A stretch of DNA of 64,000 nucleotides from Nocardia sp. NBC_00403 (GTDB lineage Bacteria > Actinomycetota > Actinomycetes > Mycobacteriales > Mycobacteriaceae). Of the stretch, positions 51,077 to 60,549 are shown piece by piece. The notes under the pieces were generated by a model. The model did no database searches. It was not told the DNA's origin and worked only from the letters and a program-made list of their open reading frames with translations. Location of the stretch: NCBI RefSeq assembly GCF_036046055.1, contig NZ_CP107939.1, forward strand, positions 868,001-932,000, given 5' to 3'. Both the position numbers and the translations under genes were made by a program. How positions within the stretch are numbered: the stretch's first letter is position 1; each line of letters opens with the position of its first letter.

Positions 51077-53850
51077 TCGGCATCGTCGCCGTCTCACACA
51101 GCCGTGCCCTCGCCACCGCCGCTGTCGCGCTGGCCACCGAGATGCTGCACGACCAGCCGATCCGCATCGAGGTGGCGGCCGGGCTCGACGAGCACACCTT
51201 CGGCACCGACGCGATCGCCGTCGCCGATGCGATCGCCGACGCCGACTCCGGCGACGGCGCACTGGTATTGATGGACCTCGGCAGCGCTGTGCTCTCCGCC
51301 GAGCTCGCGGTGGATCTGCTCACTTCGCCGCATCAGGTGCGCTTGTGTTCGGCGCCATTCGTGGAGGGCCTGATCGCGGCCGCCGTCGCGGCGGCCGGTG
51401 GCGCGGGGCTCGCGGAAGCCGCGGACGAGGCCGAGAATGCATTGGCGGGCAAGCGAACTCACCTCCAGGAACCGCAAGCCATCGCGGACAGTGCGCCTGA
51501 GCTGATGTCGGCTGCGGCCGAAGGTGTGCGCGGTGCGCCGCAAACACTGCCCGGCAGCGACCCGACAGCGTCGGCGGCCATGGAACCGGGCGCCAGCAGC
51601 GCGGAGCCGACCGCTACCGGCACATTTGTCGTCACGAACGACCATGGGCTGCATGCCCGTCCGGCGGCACGCCTCGTCGCCGAGATACGCCGCCTCGCGG
51701 CGACCGTCCGACTGCGCAATCTGTCGACCGGCGCGGGCCCTGCTTCGGGAACAAGCTTGAGCCGGGTCGCCGCCCTCGGTGCGCTCTCCGGTCATGAAAT
51801 CGAGGTCGTGGCAACAGGTCCGAGCGCAAAGGATGCGGTGGACCGCGTACTCGCTCTCGCCGCGCGCCGATTCGACGAGACGGCCGGTCGGGCCATCGTT
51901 GAACCTGACGCTGCCGGGTCTTCCATCCGCACCAGCAAGGGAGCCGGCCCGTATCCGGCGCCTGCCGATCACCCAATTCCCGCGCCGACCGATCACGGCA
52001 CAGGCCAATTTTCCAAGCCCACTGGTCATGACGAAGGTCCTTTTCCCACGCTCACCGGTCAGAGCGCAGGCCCAATCCCCTCACCCACCGGTCAGAGCGC
52101 AGGCCCAATCCCCTCACTCATCAGTCAGAGCACAGGCCTGAACCCCTCACCTGGTCAGCGCGCGGGCTCAATACTCTCGCCCACCGGGCAAGGCCCGACT
52201 CCCACACCCACCGGACAGAGCGCAGGCCCAATTCCCGCGTCTGCGGGCATTGGTATCGGGCGTGCTTGGCGGATCGGGCAGACAGAATTCGATGTGCCCG
52301 AAACTCCGTCCGGCCCACCACAAGTGGAGCGAGAACTGTTCGATGCGGCCATCTCGGCCGTGCGTGCCGACATCGAGCGAACTCGCGCGCATGCGGGTGC
52401 GGAGGCCGAAATCTTCGAGGCGCACCTGCTGCTACTCGATGACGACGAGCTGATCGGCGCCGTCCATCAGGGCATCGATGCCGCGGGCTCTGCTGCCCGC
52501 GTGTGGTCCGAGGTGCTGGAATCGGCTGCCGCCGACCTGGATCGGCTCACCGACGACTACCAGCGAGCCCGCGCCGCCGACTTGCGAGCCATACGCGACC
52601 AGGTGCTCGCGGCGATGCTGGGCCACTCCACCGAGATGATCAGTCGCGCAGGCATTCTCGTCGCGGCGGACCTGACGCCTGCCCAGGCCGCCGGACTCGA
52701 TCGCGACCTCGTCACGGGAATCGTGCTCGCCCAGGGCAGCCCGACCTCGCACAGCGCCATCATCGTTCGTGCGCGCGGCATCCCCGCCGTGGTGGGTGCG
52801 GGTGCCCATGTGCTCGCGGTCCAGGACGGGACTGTTATCGCAGTGGACGGCGGCACCGGCAGACTCGTGATCGAGCCCGACGCGGCAACCCTCGCCGCCT
52901 TCACCGGGCTCGCGATCTGGCAACGCGAACAACGTCGAGCCGCCGAGGCGGCGGCCGACAAACCCGCGATCACCCGTGACGGGGTGACCATTCACATCGC
53001 GGCGAATGTGGGCAGCGACCTCGATGCGACCGAAGCCGTGCGCAACGGCGCGGACCTGGCCGGATTGGTGCGCACCGAGTTCTTGTTCCTCGGCCGTGAC
53101 GACGCGCCCTCCATCGATGAGCAGGAGCAGGTATACCGCGCGGTGGCCGAGGCATTCGGTGGTCGCCGCATCGTACTGCGCACCCTCGACGTCGGTGGAG
53201 ACAAACCGCTCCCCTACATCGATCAACCGACCGAAGCCAACCCCTTCCTCGGCGTCCGAGGCATCCGGCTCGCCCTTGCCCGCCCCGCATTGCTACGCGA
53301 CCAGCTCACCGCTATCTGCCGAGTCGCCGCCGACCATCCGGTGAGCGTGATGTTCCCCATGGTCACGCAATTGGAGGAGCTGCTTGCCGCCCGCCGCATC
53401 CTCGACGAAGTCGCCCCGCCCGGTATCACACCGGAGGTCGGCATCATGGTGGAAGTGCCTGCGGCAGCCGCGAAAACGGCAATTTTTGCCGATCACGTCG
53501 ACTTCTTCAGCATCGGCACCAACGACCTCACCCAGTACGCGCTCGCAGCCGAACGCGGCAACGAAGCCCTCAGCACCCTCGCCGACCCCCTCGACCCCGG
53601 CGTACTCCGGCTGATCGCCATGGTCTGCGAGTCGGCCGGATCCGCACGAGTAGCGGTCTGCGGCGAAGCCGCTGCCGACCCAGTAGCAGCCCCACTATTA
53701 CTCGGACTCGGCGTTCACGAACTCAGCGTCGCCCCACCCGCGATCCCACTGGTCAAGGCGGCGGTCCGCGACCTGGACCTGACCGAATGCCGACAAGCAG
53801 CAGCCCGAGCCCTGGACTGCACATCGGCCACCGAAGTACGCACCAGATAA
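51073..53850 (+). CDS. dhaM: DhaM-HPr-EI fusion, PTS phosphotransferase for Dha kinase
   Basis: A 925-residue fusion. Residues 1-130 are DhaM (EIIA-type; catalytic His9 in SHS). Residues 181-270 are HPr (H194 in HGLHARPAA). Residues 328-388 are an 11-residue degenerate repeat linker. Residues 395-925 are enzyme I: H560 in GSPTSHSAIIVRARG, PEP-barrel motifs RTEFLF, GTNDLTQYALAAERGN and VCGEAAADP. E. coli DhaM has the same first domains but a truncated EI; here the PEP domain is present, so one polypeptide could carry phosphate from PEP to DhaL-bound ADP. GTG- or ATG-start at 51073 overlaps dhaL. Confidence 0.92.
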   Translation: MIGIVAVSHSRALATAAVALATEMLHDQPIRIEVAAGLDEHTFGTDAIAVADAIADADSGDGALVLMDLGSAVLSAELAVDLLTSPHQVRLCSAPFVEGLIAAAVAAAGGAGLAEAADEAENALAGKRTHLQEPQAIADSAPELMSAAAEGVRGAPQTLPGSDPTASAAMEPGASSAEPTATGTFVVTNDHGLHARPAARLVAEIRRLAATVRLRNLSTGAGPASGTSLSRVAALGALSGHEIEVVATGPSAKDAVDRVLALAARRFDETAGRAIVEPDAAGSSIRTSKGAGPYPAPADHPIPAPTDHGTGQFSKPTGHDEGPFPTLTGQSAGPIPSPTGQSAGPIPSLISQSTGLNPSPGQRAGSILSPTGQGPTPTPTGQSAGPIPASAGIGIGRAWRIGQTEFDVPETPSGPPQVERELFDAAISAVRADIERTRAHAGAEAEIFEAHLLLLDDDELIGAVHQGIDAAGSAARVWSEVLESAAADLDRLTDDYQRARAADLRAIRDQVLAAMLGHSTEMISRAGILVAADLTPAQAAGLDRDLVTGIVLAQGSPTSHSAIIVRARGIPAVVGAGAHVLAVQDGTVIAVDGGTGRLVIEPDAATLAAFTGLAIWQREQRRAAEAAADKPAITRDGVTIHIAANVGSDLDATEAVRNGADLAGLVRTEFLFLGRDDAPSIDEQEQVYRAVAEAFGGRRIVLRTLDVGGDKPLPYIDQPTEANPFLGVRGIRLALARPALLRDQLTAICRVAADHPVSVMFPMVTQLEELLAARRILDEVAPPGITPEVGIMVEVPAAAAKTAIFADHVDFFSIGTNDLTQYALAAERGNEALSTLADPLDPGVLRLIAMVCESAGSARVAVCGEAAADPVAAPLLLGLGVHELSVAPPAIPLVKAAVRDLDLTECRQAAARALDCTSATEVRTR
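52054..52236 (+). repeat. degenerate 33-bp repeats in the DhaM fusion linker
   Basis: Units of the type TGQSAGPIPSP (33 bp) recur five to six times between the HPr and EI parts; two successive copies at 52060-52125 are nearly identical, others have drifted. They encode a flexible Gly/Pro/Ser/Thr hinge between phosphotransfer domains. Confidence 0.8.
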
Positions 53851-54278
53851 CAGAACAGCCGGCACCTGAACTCATCCAACTGCCCGACAACACAACCACA
53901 ACCAGCCCTCTCACCGGAAGGACGAGCTGTGGTGCCGTTCTCGGGCCTTCCTCTATCGACGGTCCACCAGAGCCTGGAGTCCGCGCGAAGCGTCGGCGAC
54001 CGACGGCCGCCACACCGTGCGGATCTCGGTTTCGGAACTGTCTGGAACGTGAAAGTTGTTCAAAGACAATTACCTTCAGGACTCCGGAAGCTCACACCAC
54101 CGAAGTGGACAATCCCACGGGGCCCCGACGGCTAGGTGTTACGGGGTGGGACATTGGTGACGGTCCGCAACACCAGGCAGCACTGCGCGTTGCGCACGCG
54201 TCGTTCGGTGGGCTTGCACCTACCAATATGGAACGGTCCGAATCGCGTCGGCGGCGGCTCGGCACACGGCGACAACTC
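53851..54278. other. gap without a convincing gene
   Basis: 428 bp between the DhaM fusion stop and the WYL regulator stop (converging genes). Frames across it have erratic third-position composition and no domain. GGTGTT...AACACC (about 54135-54174) could form a loose hairpin; no clear terminator or RNA was seen. Confidence 0.5.
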
Positions 54279-55253
54279 TCAGGATGACTCTGCGTAGCGG
54301 GTGGCGATCACGGCGGCGCGGTTGCGCAGGGATGTGCGCAACGACTGCGGCGCCAGGGCTTCCGCGTCCGTAGTGAGCTGCCACAGCGCCCATTCGGCGT
54401 ATCGTGAATCCTGGAAGGTCACCTCCAGTCGCAGCCAGCCGTTTGCGTCCGGTTCCTCGGTGTGGACGGCCAGCGCGGTGCTCACCAGGTCCTCCCGCCG
54501 CGCCGGGTTCACCCGTACCAGCACGGCGATCTGGTCGCCGCTGGTCCGAAACTGTGTGCTGCGTTCCTGCCAGGCCCGGTCCAGATCGACGCGGTCTGGT
54601 CGCTGTGCCGGTTCGGGAAGTTCCTTTGCAGCCAACACCCGCGACAGCCGGTAGGTACGGTCCGCGCCAGATCTCGTGGCCAGCAGGTAGCCCCGGTCGC
54701 GAACGATGACCAGGCCGATCGGGTCCACCGTGCGCCACTTCGGGGTCTGGTCGAGCGCCGCGTAGTGGATGCGCAGCTTGTTTCCGGCGAACACCGCGCG
54801 CCGGACCTCGGCCAATATGGTGCCGGGCGCCTCCTCAGCGACCAGCCGACGCGACAGCAGATCGGTCTCCGGGTCGATGAGCAATCGCTCGGCCACGTCA
54901 GCTGCGGTGTCCCGATAGCTTTCGGGTAGCGCGTCGACCACCTTGAGCATCGCCGAAGCAAGCGCCGAGCCGAGGCCGAATGCCTGTGCGCCGCGCCGCG
55001 ATCCGGCGACCAGCAAGGCAAGCGCCTCGTCGTGGTTCAGCCCGGTGAGCTCGGTCCGAAACCCAGGTAACAACGCGAAACCGCCGCACCGGCCGCGTTC
55101 GGCGAAGACCGGGACACCGGCCGCGGACAGCGCGTCGATATCGCGCAACACGGTGCGGGTGGACACCTCTAGTTCGTCGGCCAGCTCGGCCGCAGTCAGT
55201 CGGCCGCGCTGGCGCAGCAGCAGCACCAGCGACACCAACCGGTCGGCGCGCAT
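54279..55253 (-). CDS. WYL-domain transcriptional regulator (YafY-like)
   Basis: A 324-residue regulator with an N-terminal winged helix (MRADRLVSLVLLLRQRGRLTAAELADELEVSTRTVLRDIDALSAAGVPV), a central WYL domain (KLRIHYAALDQTPKWRTVDPIGLVIVRDRGYLLATR; the hydrophobic triad varies) and a WCX C-terminal domain. Such proteins sense nucleic-acid or small-molecule ligands. It is divergent from the RidA gene, with a palindrome between them, and probably controls it and itself. Confidence 0.92.
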   Translation of the reverse strand: MRADRLVSLVLLLRQRGRLTAAELADELEVSTRTVLRDIDALSAAGVPVFAERGRCGGFALLPGFRTELTGLNHDEALALLVAGSRRGAQAFGLGSALASAMLKVVDALPESYRDTAADVAERLLIDPETDLLSRRLVAEEAPGTILAEVRRAVFAGNKLRIHYAALDQTPKWRTVDPIGLVIVRDRGYLLATRSGADRTYRLSRVLAAKELPEPAQRPDRVDLDRAWQERSTQFRTSGDQIAVLVRVNPARREDLVSTALAVHTEEPDANGWLRLEVTFQDSRYAEWALWQLTTDAEALAPQSLRTSLRNRAAVIATRYAESS

Positions 55254-55272
55254 ACGAAAACTTTACCGAATA

Positions 55273-55291
55273 CACGACACAGGATGTCGTG
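55273..55291. promoter_or_regulatory. CACGACA-N5-TGTCGTG palindrome
   Basis: A perfect 7-bp inverted repeat with a 5-bp spacer, 20 bp upstream of the WYL regulator start and about 97 bp upstream of the RidA start: a likely operator of the WYL protein. Confidence 0.6.
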
Positions 55292-55387
55292 ATTCGCTGG
55301 GAGGCTTACCGCCACGGCGTCACAGACGGCGGCTACCGGGCCGCTGGACGCACGTACTTCAACGAATCGAATGGAGCTGAAGTGGTA

Positions 55388-55783
55388 ATGGAACGAACGG
55401 CAGTCAACCCGGTGACGTGGTCGGTGGAGATGGGATTCAACCAGGGTGAGCTCGTCTCCGGGCACACCCGGACCCTGTACTGCTCCGGGCAGACCGCGAT
55501 GAGCGCCGACGGCAAGCCCCAGCATGCCGGTGACATGGCTGCGCAGTTGGCGCTGAGCCTCGACAACTTGGAGGCCGTGCTCGGAGCGGCCGGCATGTCC
55601 CTCGCGAACCTCGTCCGGCTCAACGTCTACACCACCGACGTCGACCTGCTTTTCCAGCACTACGGCGTGCTGGCGTCGCGGTTGGGCGCTGCCGGGGTGA
55701 CGCCGACTACCACGATGCTCGGGGTCACACGGCTGGCGATCCCCGGCCAGATGGTCGAGCTCGAGGGAACCGCAGTCGAGTGA
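55388..55783 (+). CDS. RidA family protein
   Basis: A 131-residue YjgF/RidA-type protein. LYCSGQTAMSADGKPQHAGDMAAQLALSLDNLEAVL and MLGVTRLAIPGQMVELEGTAVE match the fold; the family Arg that binds imine or enamine carboxylates is not obvious in the expected position, so it may belong to one of the Rid1-7 subgroups with a different function. GTG 55382 or ATG 55388 can be used. It is divergent from the WYL regulator. Confidence 0.88.
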   Translation: MERTAVNPVTWSVEMGFNQGELVSGHTRTLYCSGQTAMSADGKPQHAGDMAAQLALSLDNLEAVLGAAGMSLANLVRLNVYTTDVDLLFQHYGVLASRLGAAGVTPTTTMLGVTRLAIPGQMVELEGTAVE

Positions 55784-55791
55784 TGCCACCG

Positions 55792-55821
55792 CGCCGCTCC
55801 GGTAGGGCTGCCGGAGCGGCG
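55792..55821. terminator. bidirectional terminator
   Basis: CGCCGCTCCGG (55792-55802) and CCGGAGCGGCG (55811-55821), a perfect 11-bp stem with an 8-nt loop between the converging RidA and HAD genes. Confidence 0.82.
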
Positions 55822-55846
55822 ATTAGCAGGAAAGTGGGTGATTTCC

Positions 55847-56692
55847 CTATTCAGCGGACAGCGGCGCGGCTTTGATGAACCAGTTGATGATCTCCTCGCC
55901 GGCGAGGATGCCCGAGGCCCGGGTGATGGTGAGATTGGGATGAGTGAAGTTCAGTTGCTCGAGTTCGCCGTGGCGGGGTCGGATGGCCGAGTCGGCCGTG
56001 CGGAGCATTTCGGCATCCAGTGCGCCGTCGCCGGCGGCGAGAGTCATTGCAGCATGGGACAGCTCGCCGTTCTCGACCAGTCGGCGGCGAACTTCCTGGA
56101 CGGCGCGGCTCTTGCAGACGGCCGTCGGCATGGTGTAGATCTTGCGGCCCTGCTGGGAGGCCGACCACCCGCGAGTGCGGCACCAGCCGTCCCATTCGGC
56201 GAGGAAACCCTCGGGCACCTCTTTCGGCTTGACCACCAGATAGTTGAACAGGTGGTCGGCGACACGGAACTTGGTGACCCAGCTGTCATCGATGCGCGCA
56301 CGGAGCTCGGCATTGATCTCCGACAGCGTCGCACCGCCCGCGCGAACCTGGTCGTCGATATCGATGCGCCAGCGCATATCGGGCAGACCGTCGACAAGGA
56401 TATTGCCGCCGTTGCTGGTGATCGCGTATCGCCATGGGGCGCCTGGCAATTGGATGCGTTCGAACTGCTTGATGGTGCGGGTGGTCGTCGGAATGACGGC
56501 GGCGGGTTCGGTCAGGGTCTGCATCCGCAGGGCCGCGGTGGTCGTCATGAACGACAGTGGCTCACCTTCCAGATGCTCCACACACACCGTCGGCACCGCG
56601 GTGGCCGCGCTGAAAGCGTTGCGCGAGTAGATCATCGTCCGGTCCAGGTCGGTGGCTACCAGCGTCTGTCTTCGTAGGCTTCGTAGGTGCAT
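55847..56692 (-). CDS. Ter-operon HAD hydrolase
   Basis: A 281-residue HAD-fold protein: VATDLDRTMIYSRN is motif I (D-x-D), and AAGDGALDAEML is motif IV with its acidic pair. The type is that seen in Ter biosynthetic operons, where HAD enzymes are predicted phosphatases of a nucleoside-like intermediate. The ATG 56692 overlaps the stop of the PRTase-StiP gene by one base (TGATG). It is the last gene of the operon. Confidence 0.86.
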   Translation of the reverse strand: MHLRSLRRQTLVATDLDRTMIYSRNAFSAATAVPTVCVEHLEGEPLSFMTTTAALRMQTLTEPAAVIPTTTRTIKQFERIQLPGAPWRYAITSNGGNILVDGLPDMRWRIDIDDQVRAGGATLSEINAELRARIDDSWVTKFRVADHLFNYLVVKPKEVPEGFLAEWDGWCRTRGWSASQQGRKIYTMPTAVCKSRAVQEVRRRLVENGELSHAAMTLAAGDGALDAEMLRTADSAIRPRHGELEQLNFTHPNLTITRASGILAGEEIINWFIKAAPLSAE

Positions 56693-59328
56693 CACTGCTG
56701 TACGTCCTTGATCAATCCCATGCACGAATAGGCGAGGTCTCCCACGACCTCCACCGGGACACCGCGGGCCGCGGCAAGCAAGCGCAGGTGAGCGTGCTCG
56801 GGCGCATCGGCCGCACGGACGAGCACCCGCCACGGCACGCGACGCAGCAGCACCCTGGTGGTCTCGCCGACACCGGGTTTCACGAAATTCACGCTACCGA
56901 TGCCGTACTGCTCACGCACCCGCTCCACCGAGGCCCAGCCCGACCAGGTCGGTGTCCGGTTGCTGTCGCGGATGGCAGCGACCTCGGCGGGCACCCGGTC
57001 TCGGACCGCGTCGAAAGCGCCGCTCACCGCGTCGAGCAGACGCACGGAGACATCGTCACCGGTCAGCTCGCGATAGAACTTCGCGCCGTGGAAATCGCCG
57101 GGTGCGATCAGGGTGTCGTTCAATACCGTGCGTGAAATCAGGCCGGAGACGGTCGAATTCAGGCAGGCCGACGCGATGAGGAAGTCATCGCGGGTGCCGT
57201 AGGTACGCACGCAATGCCCCGGATCGGCGAGTACGGCCAGTTCGTCGTTGAACCGAGCGCCACCCGCGGCGTGGTACGCGTCGAGTGCTTCGGTGAGTTC
57301 CCTGGTGATGGCGCCCTTGCCGGTCCAACCGTCGACGAACACCACCGACGCCGGATCATGATGCTTGGCAAGGTAGTCCAATGCGACGGCATCGATGCCG
57401 CGATCACGCACGATCGACACCGCATAATGCGGCACCTCGAGACTCGGCAGGTCGCCGCAACGGCCGGCAGCCAGCCAGCGGCGCATGAGGATACCCACTG
57501 GAGTGCCGGCACGAGCCAACGACACCAGCACGATGTCGTTGCCGCGCTCGGCGACAACCAGCTCCGCCACCGTCGCGACGGCAAGCGCGAGCCGCTCGGC
57601 ACTGGCCTCGAGCACCTCGTCGAACAACGACCGATAGGCCGCATCCGGCTGATATTCGACCGGCAGCGATTCGGCGTAATGCGCGACTCCCGCCTGGATC
57701 CGACGCTCCCGCTCAGCGACGTCCGCCTCGAGGTCGACGTCGGACAGATCCTTCAGCAGCCAGGAAACCTCCTCGGGCGCATACGATCCGAAGTCCGGAC
57801 CGTGCAGCGGAGCGGGAAGTTCTACTGCGGGGACGGTATTCACAGCAGCTGACCTCATCATGGCGACCGTGTCGGGCACTGCCGTACCCGACGGCAATTG
57901 ATCGACCCGCCCTGCGTGCAGCATGCGCGGATCAGCACCGGGCAACACCGCGACGACGGCATCGGCGCCGGAGGCGGTGAGCACATCGATCAACCCACCG
58001 TCGGCAACGAGTTCGGCGGTGTCGGCAGGGGAATCGATGACGACAACCAGGACCGGATCGCCGCCCGCTGTGGAATTCGCCGACTGGCTGCCGAGGCTTT
58101 CGTCGGTGCCGACGAGTAGGCTCGACCGCTGCATCGACTCCGGATCGCGCGCGCCGGAAAACTCCTCGGCCCAATGCGCGTTGTAAAGGTAGCGAGGCTG
58201 CTCCTGACCGACCTCCGGTGCCAGGAAACGGAATCCACGACGCAGTGGATAGCCGGGTTCGTCGAGCACGTACGCCGGTGACCGCGTAGTGGTCTGGTAC
58301 CGGGTCGGCATGCCGGATTCGGCGAGTTGCGCCGCCATCCGAAGCGGCATGTACATCAACTCTTCGTGCGCTAGCACGATCACCGGCCGGCCGGGGAATT
58401 CCGCATCGAGCTTCGTCCGCACCACCTCGGTCGCAGCGGTGACAGCGGAATCGAACGCGGTCATGTCCGAACGCAGAATCCCATGCCTACCGCCCTCCGG
58501 CACCGCCGCGGGCCACGGTAGTTCCATTCGCGTGAACGAACCTCGCTGCTCAGCAATAGGATTCAGCTCAGGTTCGGGTAGCGCGGCGACCGCGTCCACC
58601 AATCCGTCCGGCAATGCGGTGCGGCCGGACGCGAGGCACACCGTGTCGATCCGCGCGCCGATTCGCTGCGCCGCCGCTTCGAAAGCGGCGCGATCATCCT
58701 CGGTGCGCATATCCACCAGCGAAGCAAGCAGGTAGTGCGACCTCGGCGAGAACGCGTGCAGCGCATGGATTGCATCGAGAGCCGTAGCGCCGGTGGATAT
58801 CTCGTCGTCTACCAACACGAGCGGGAGGTCGTTGGCGAAAATATCGGCCGGTGCAGGTTGCAGCTGGTGCGAGGTGGCGTGCGAATGCCCCTCCTCGAAC
58901 CCGGTGAGTGTCTCCGCTTCGGCGACGTCTCGCCGGGTCGAATGCAGGTAGCAGCCCGCACCGATCCGCGCCGCCACACAATGACCGAGACCTGTTGCGG
59001 TTTCGGCGAACCCGAGTACGACCGCTTCCCGGTCACCGAGCACTCCGCGCACCAGGTCACCGAGCCGGTTGCCCGCATCGAGCACCACTCGTGGGTCCGT
59101 CGGCAGATGCTTGCCGAGCACCGTCGACACCAGCAGATGCGCGCGTCGCGGGTTGCGACGCAGGCCCGGCTGGATCAGCGACTCGATCGACAGTTCTACC
59201 GGTAACGCGCTGGTCGCCACGTCGGGATCGACCGGTCCGTACGAATCATCGTGGAACAGCGCCATACCGAGCGTCCTCGTCGCCCAGGGGATAGCAGTCC
59301 CGATCAGGTCAGCAGACGCGCCACTCAT
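56692..59328 (-). CDS. PRTase-TRSP-StiP-Pelota fusion of the Ter system
   Basis: An 878-residue multi-domain enzyme. Residues 35-260 are a PRTase_2-type phosphoribosyltransferase (PRPP loop VLVDDEISTGATALD, 171-185). Residues 265-400 are the TRSP domain, with the eponymous T-R-S-P at 348-351. Residues about 510-790 match StiP, the 'cysteine protease StiP' family: VVFVDGWTGKGAI (662-674) and the conserved Cys in SACLNSTVSGL. Residues about 832-878 are an L7Ae/Pelota-like segment (LRLLAAARGVPVEVVG). In many genomes PRTase-TRSP and StiP-Pelota are separate genes. Ter systems are predicted to make a nucleoside-like metabolite. It overlaps the aldolase gene by 4 bp. Confidence 0.87.
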   Translation of the reverse strand: MSGASADLIGTAIPWATRTLGMALFHDDSYGPVDPDVATSALPVELSIESLIQPGLRRNPRRAHLLVSTVLGKHLPTDPRVVLDAGNRLGDLVRGVLGDREAVVLGFAETATGLGHCVAARIGAGCYLHSTRRDVAEAETLTGFEEGHSHATSHQLQPAPADIFANDLPLVLVDDEISTGATALDAIHALHAFSPRSHYLLASLVDMRTEDDRAAFEAAAQRIGARIDTVCLASGRTALPDGLVDAVAALPEPELNPIAEQRGSFTRMELPWPAAVPEGGRHGILRSDMTAFDSAVTAATEVVRTKLDAEFPGRPVIVLAHEELMYMPLRMAAQLAESGMPTRYQTTTRSPAYVLDEPGYPLRRGFRFLAPEVGQEQPRYLYNAHWAEEFSGARDPESMQRSSLLVGTDESLGSQSANSTAGGDPVLVVVIDSPADTAELVADGGLIDVLTASGADAVVAVLPGADPRMLHAGRVDQLPSGTAVPDTVAMMRSAAVNTVPAVELPAPLHGPDFGSYAPEEVSWLLKDLSDVDLEADVAERERRIQAGVAHYAESLPVEYQPDAAYRSLFDEVLEASAERLALAVATVAELVVAERGNDIVLVSLARAGTPVGILMRRWLAAGRCGDLPSLEVPHYAVSIVRDRGIDAVALDYLAKHHDPASVVFVDGWTGKGAITRELTEALDAYHAAGGARFNDELAVLADPGHCVRTYGTRDDFLIASACLNSTVSGLISRTVLNDTLIAPGDFHGAKFYRELTGDDVSVRLLDAVSGAFDAVRDRVPAEVAAIRDSNRTPTWSGWASVERVREQYGIGSVNFVKPGVGETTRVLLRRVPWRVLVRAADAPEHAHLRLLAAARGVPVEVVGDLAYSCMGLIKDVQQ

Positions 59329-60536
59329 ACCTTCACCATCGCCGACAGCAGATCCACGAACGAAACTCCCTTATTCGCCACACCGAACACCCGCGCCCGC
59401 AGCAGCGTCTGCCGCGCCCAACTGCGGTGCGGCCGCATCTCGTTCATCTTGTTGCGGTAGCCGGATGCCGCAACACCACCCACGTCGACCTGCAGAATGT
59501 CGAGTGCGTCGGAGTACTCCTCGTGCGTCACCACCGACAGCGCGTGCACGGCGGCCACGTGCGAGGGGTGGATCACCGTCTTGCCTTGGATGCCGTTGGC
59601 CCGGTCCAGCGTGATCTCACGCAGCAACCCGTCCAGATCCCGGCTGACCAGGTACTGCCGGAACGGCACCGCATCGGACTCTTCGAAGGGCGCGGTGCGC
59701 AGCAACGGCCGGAACATCCGCTCGTGATCGGCGAAGTACTCCCATACCGGGCCGGTGATGACGAAACCCGTACCATCCGCTCGCCCAAGGTAATTCACGA
59801 TGTCGGCGATGACATCCGCGACCACCCGCACGTCGTAGATGGTCAGATCCCGGTCACGCCGGATGCCGAAGGTCGAGCACATGTCCGTCGCGCCGACCCG
59901 CACCGCGAGCACCCGCTCCCGATGCTCGGCGAGCAACGTCGCGATCTGGGTCAGCTCGTCGTCGCGGGTCTGCCGATGCACCAGTCCCGCCGATTCGAGC
60001 ACCGGCATCCCGTATATCGGCCGGTCGAGCAGCTCCGCGGCGGTCTCGAGCGCGTCGAGATATTTGGTTCCCGTGGTGCTGTCGAATTTGGGGAAGACGA
60101 ATCCGGTGAGCACCGCCGCACCCGCCCCGAGCTGCTCGACGATCTCGGTGATCGCGTCCGCGTCGCGAACCCGGACGAACAGCAGCGGATTCGGATCCTC
60201 GCTGCCTGCCAGCAGATCCAGCGTCGCCACCGTCTGCTGCTTGGCGAATTCCACCTCGTGGTCGGCGACCGCGTCCTCGAGATCGATCACCATCGAACAC
60301 ACGCCGCGCTCGGCACGTTTGGCGATCGTCACGGCGAGATCCGGCCGGGTCGCGGGTGCGTACAACGTGGCGCCGAGCGCGATCGCCAGTAGCTCCCGAT
60401 CAGCGTGGTCGCCGAAAGGTTCGGGCTGCCGATGGAAAAGATGCCGTGCCTCCGGGCCGTGCAACTGCCGAAAATGGCGCAGTGGCAGTCGTTTCCGCAG
60501 CGAAACCGCCTGCGGGACGGCGATGCCTGCGGTCAT
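59325..60536 (-). CDS. CitE/HpcH-type lyase or aldolase of the Ter system
   Basis: A 403-residue TIM-barrel protein of the HpcH/HpaI aldolase-citrate lyase family. TLYAPATRPDLAVTIAKRAERGVCSMVIDLEDAVADHE is the acidic metal-binding and active-site region, LLFVRVRD the next strand, VLAVRVGATDMCS the next, and NGIQGKTVIHPSHVA the C-terminal loop. Ter operons regularly contain this type, thought to add a C2-C3 unit to a metabolite. It overlaps the PRTase-StiP gene by 4 bp and follows the coiled-coil gene by 13 bp, so all four are one operon. Confidence 0.88.
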   Translation of the reverse strand: MTAGIAVPQAVSLRKRLPLRHFRQLHGPEARHLFHRQPEPFGDHADRELLAIALGATLYAPATRPDLAVTIAKRAERGVCSMVIDLEDAVADHEVEFAKQQTVATLDLLAGSEDPNPLLFVRVRDADAITEIVEQLGAGAAVLTGFVFPKFDSTTGTKYLDALETAAELLDRPIYGMPVLESAGLVHRQTRDDELTQIATLLAEHRERVLAVRVGATDMCSTFGIRRDRDLTIYDVRVVADVIADIVNYLGRADGTGFVITGPVWEYFADHERMFRPLLRTAPFEESDAVPFRQYLVSRDLDGLLREITLDRANGIQGKTVIHPSHVAAVHALSVVTHEEYSDALDILQVDVGGVAASGYRNKMNEMRPHRSWARQTLLRARVFGVANKGVSFVDLLSAMVKV

Positions 60537-60549
60537 CGTTGCCCCATCC

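Noticed and set aside
53787..54287. Plus-strand frame beyond the DhaM fusion
   Set aside because: Starts inside the fusion gene in another frame; erratic third positions and no domain.
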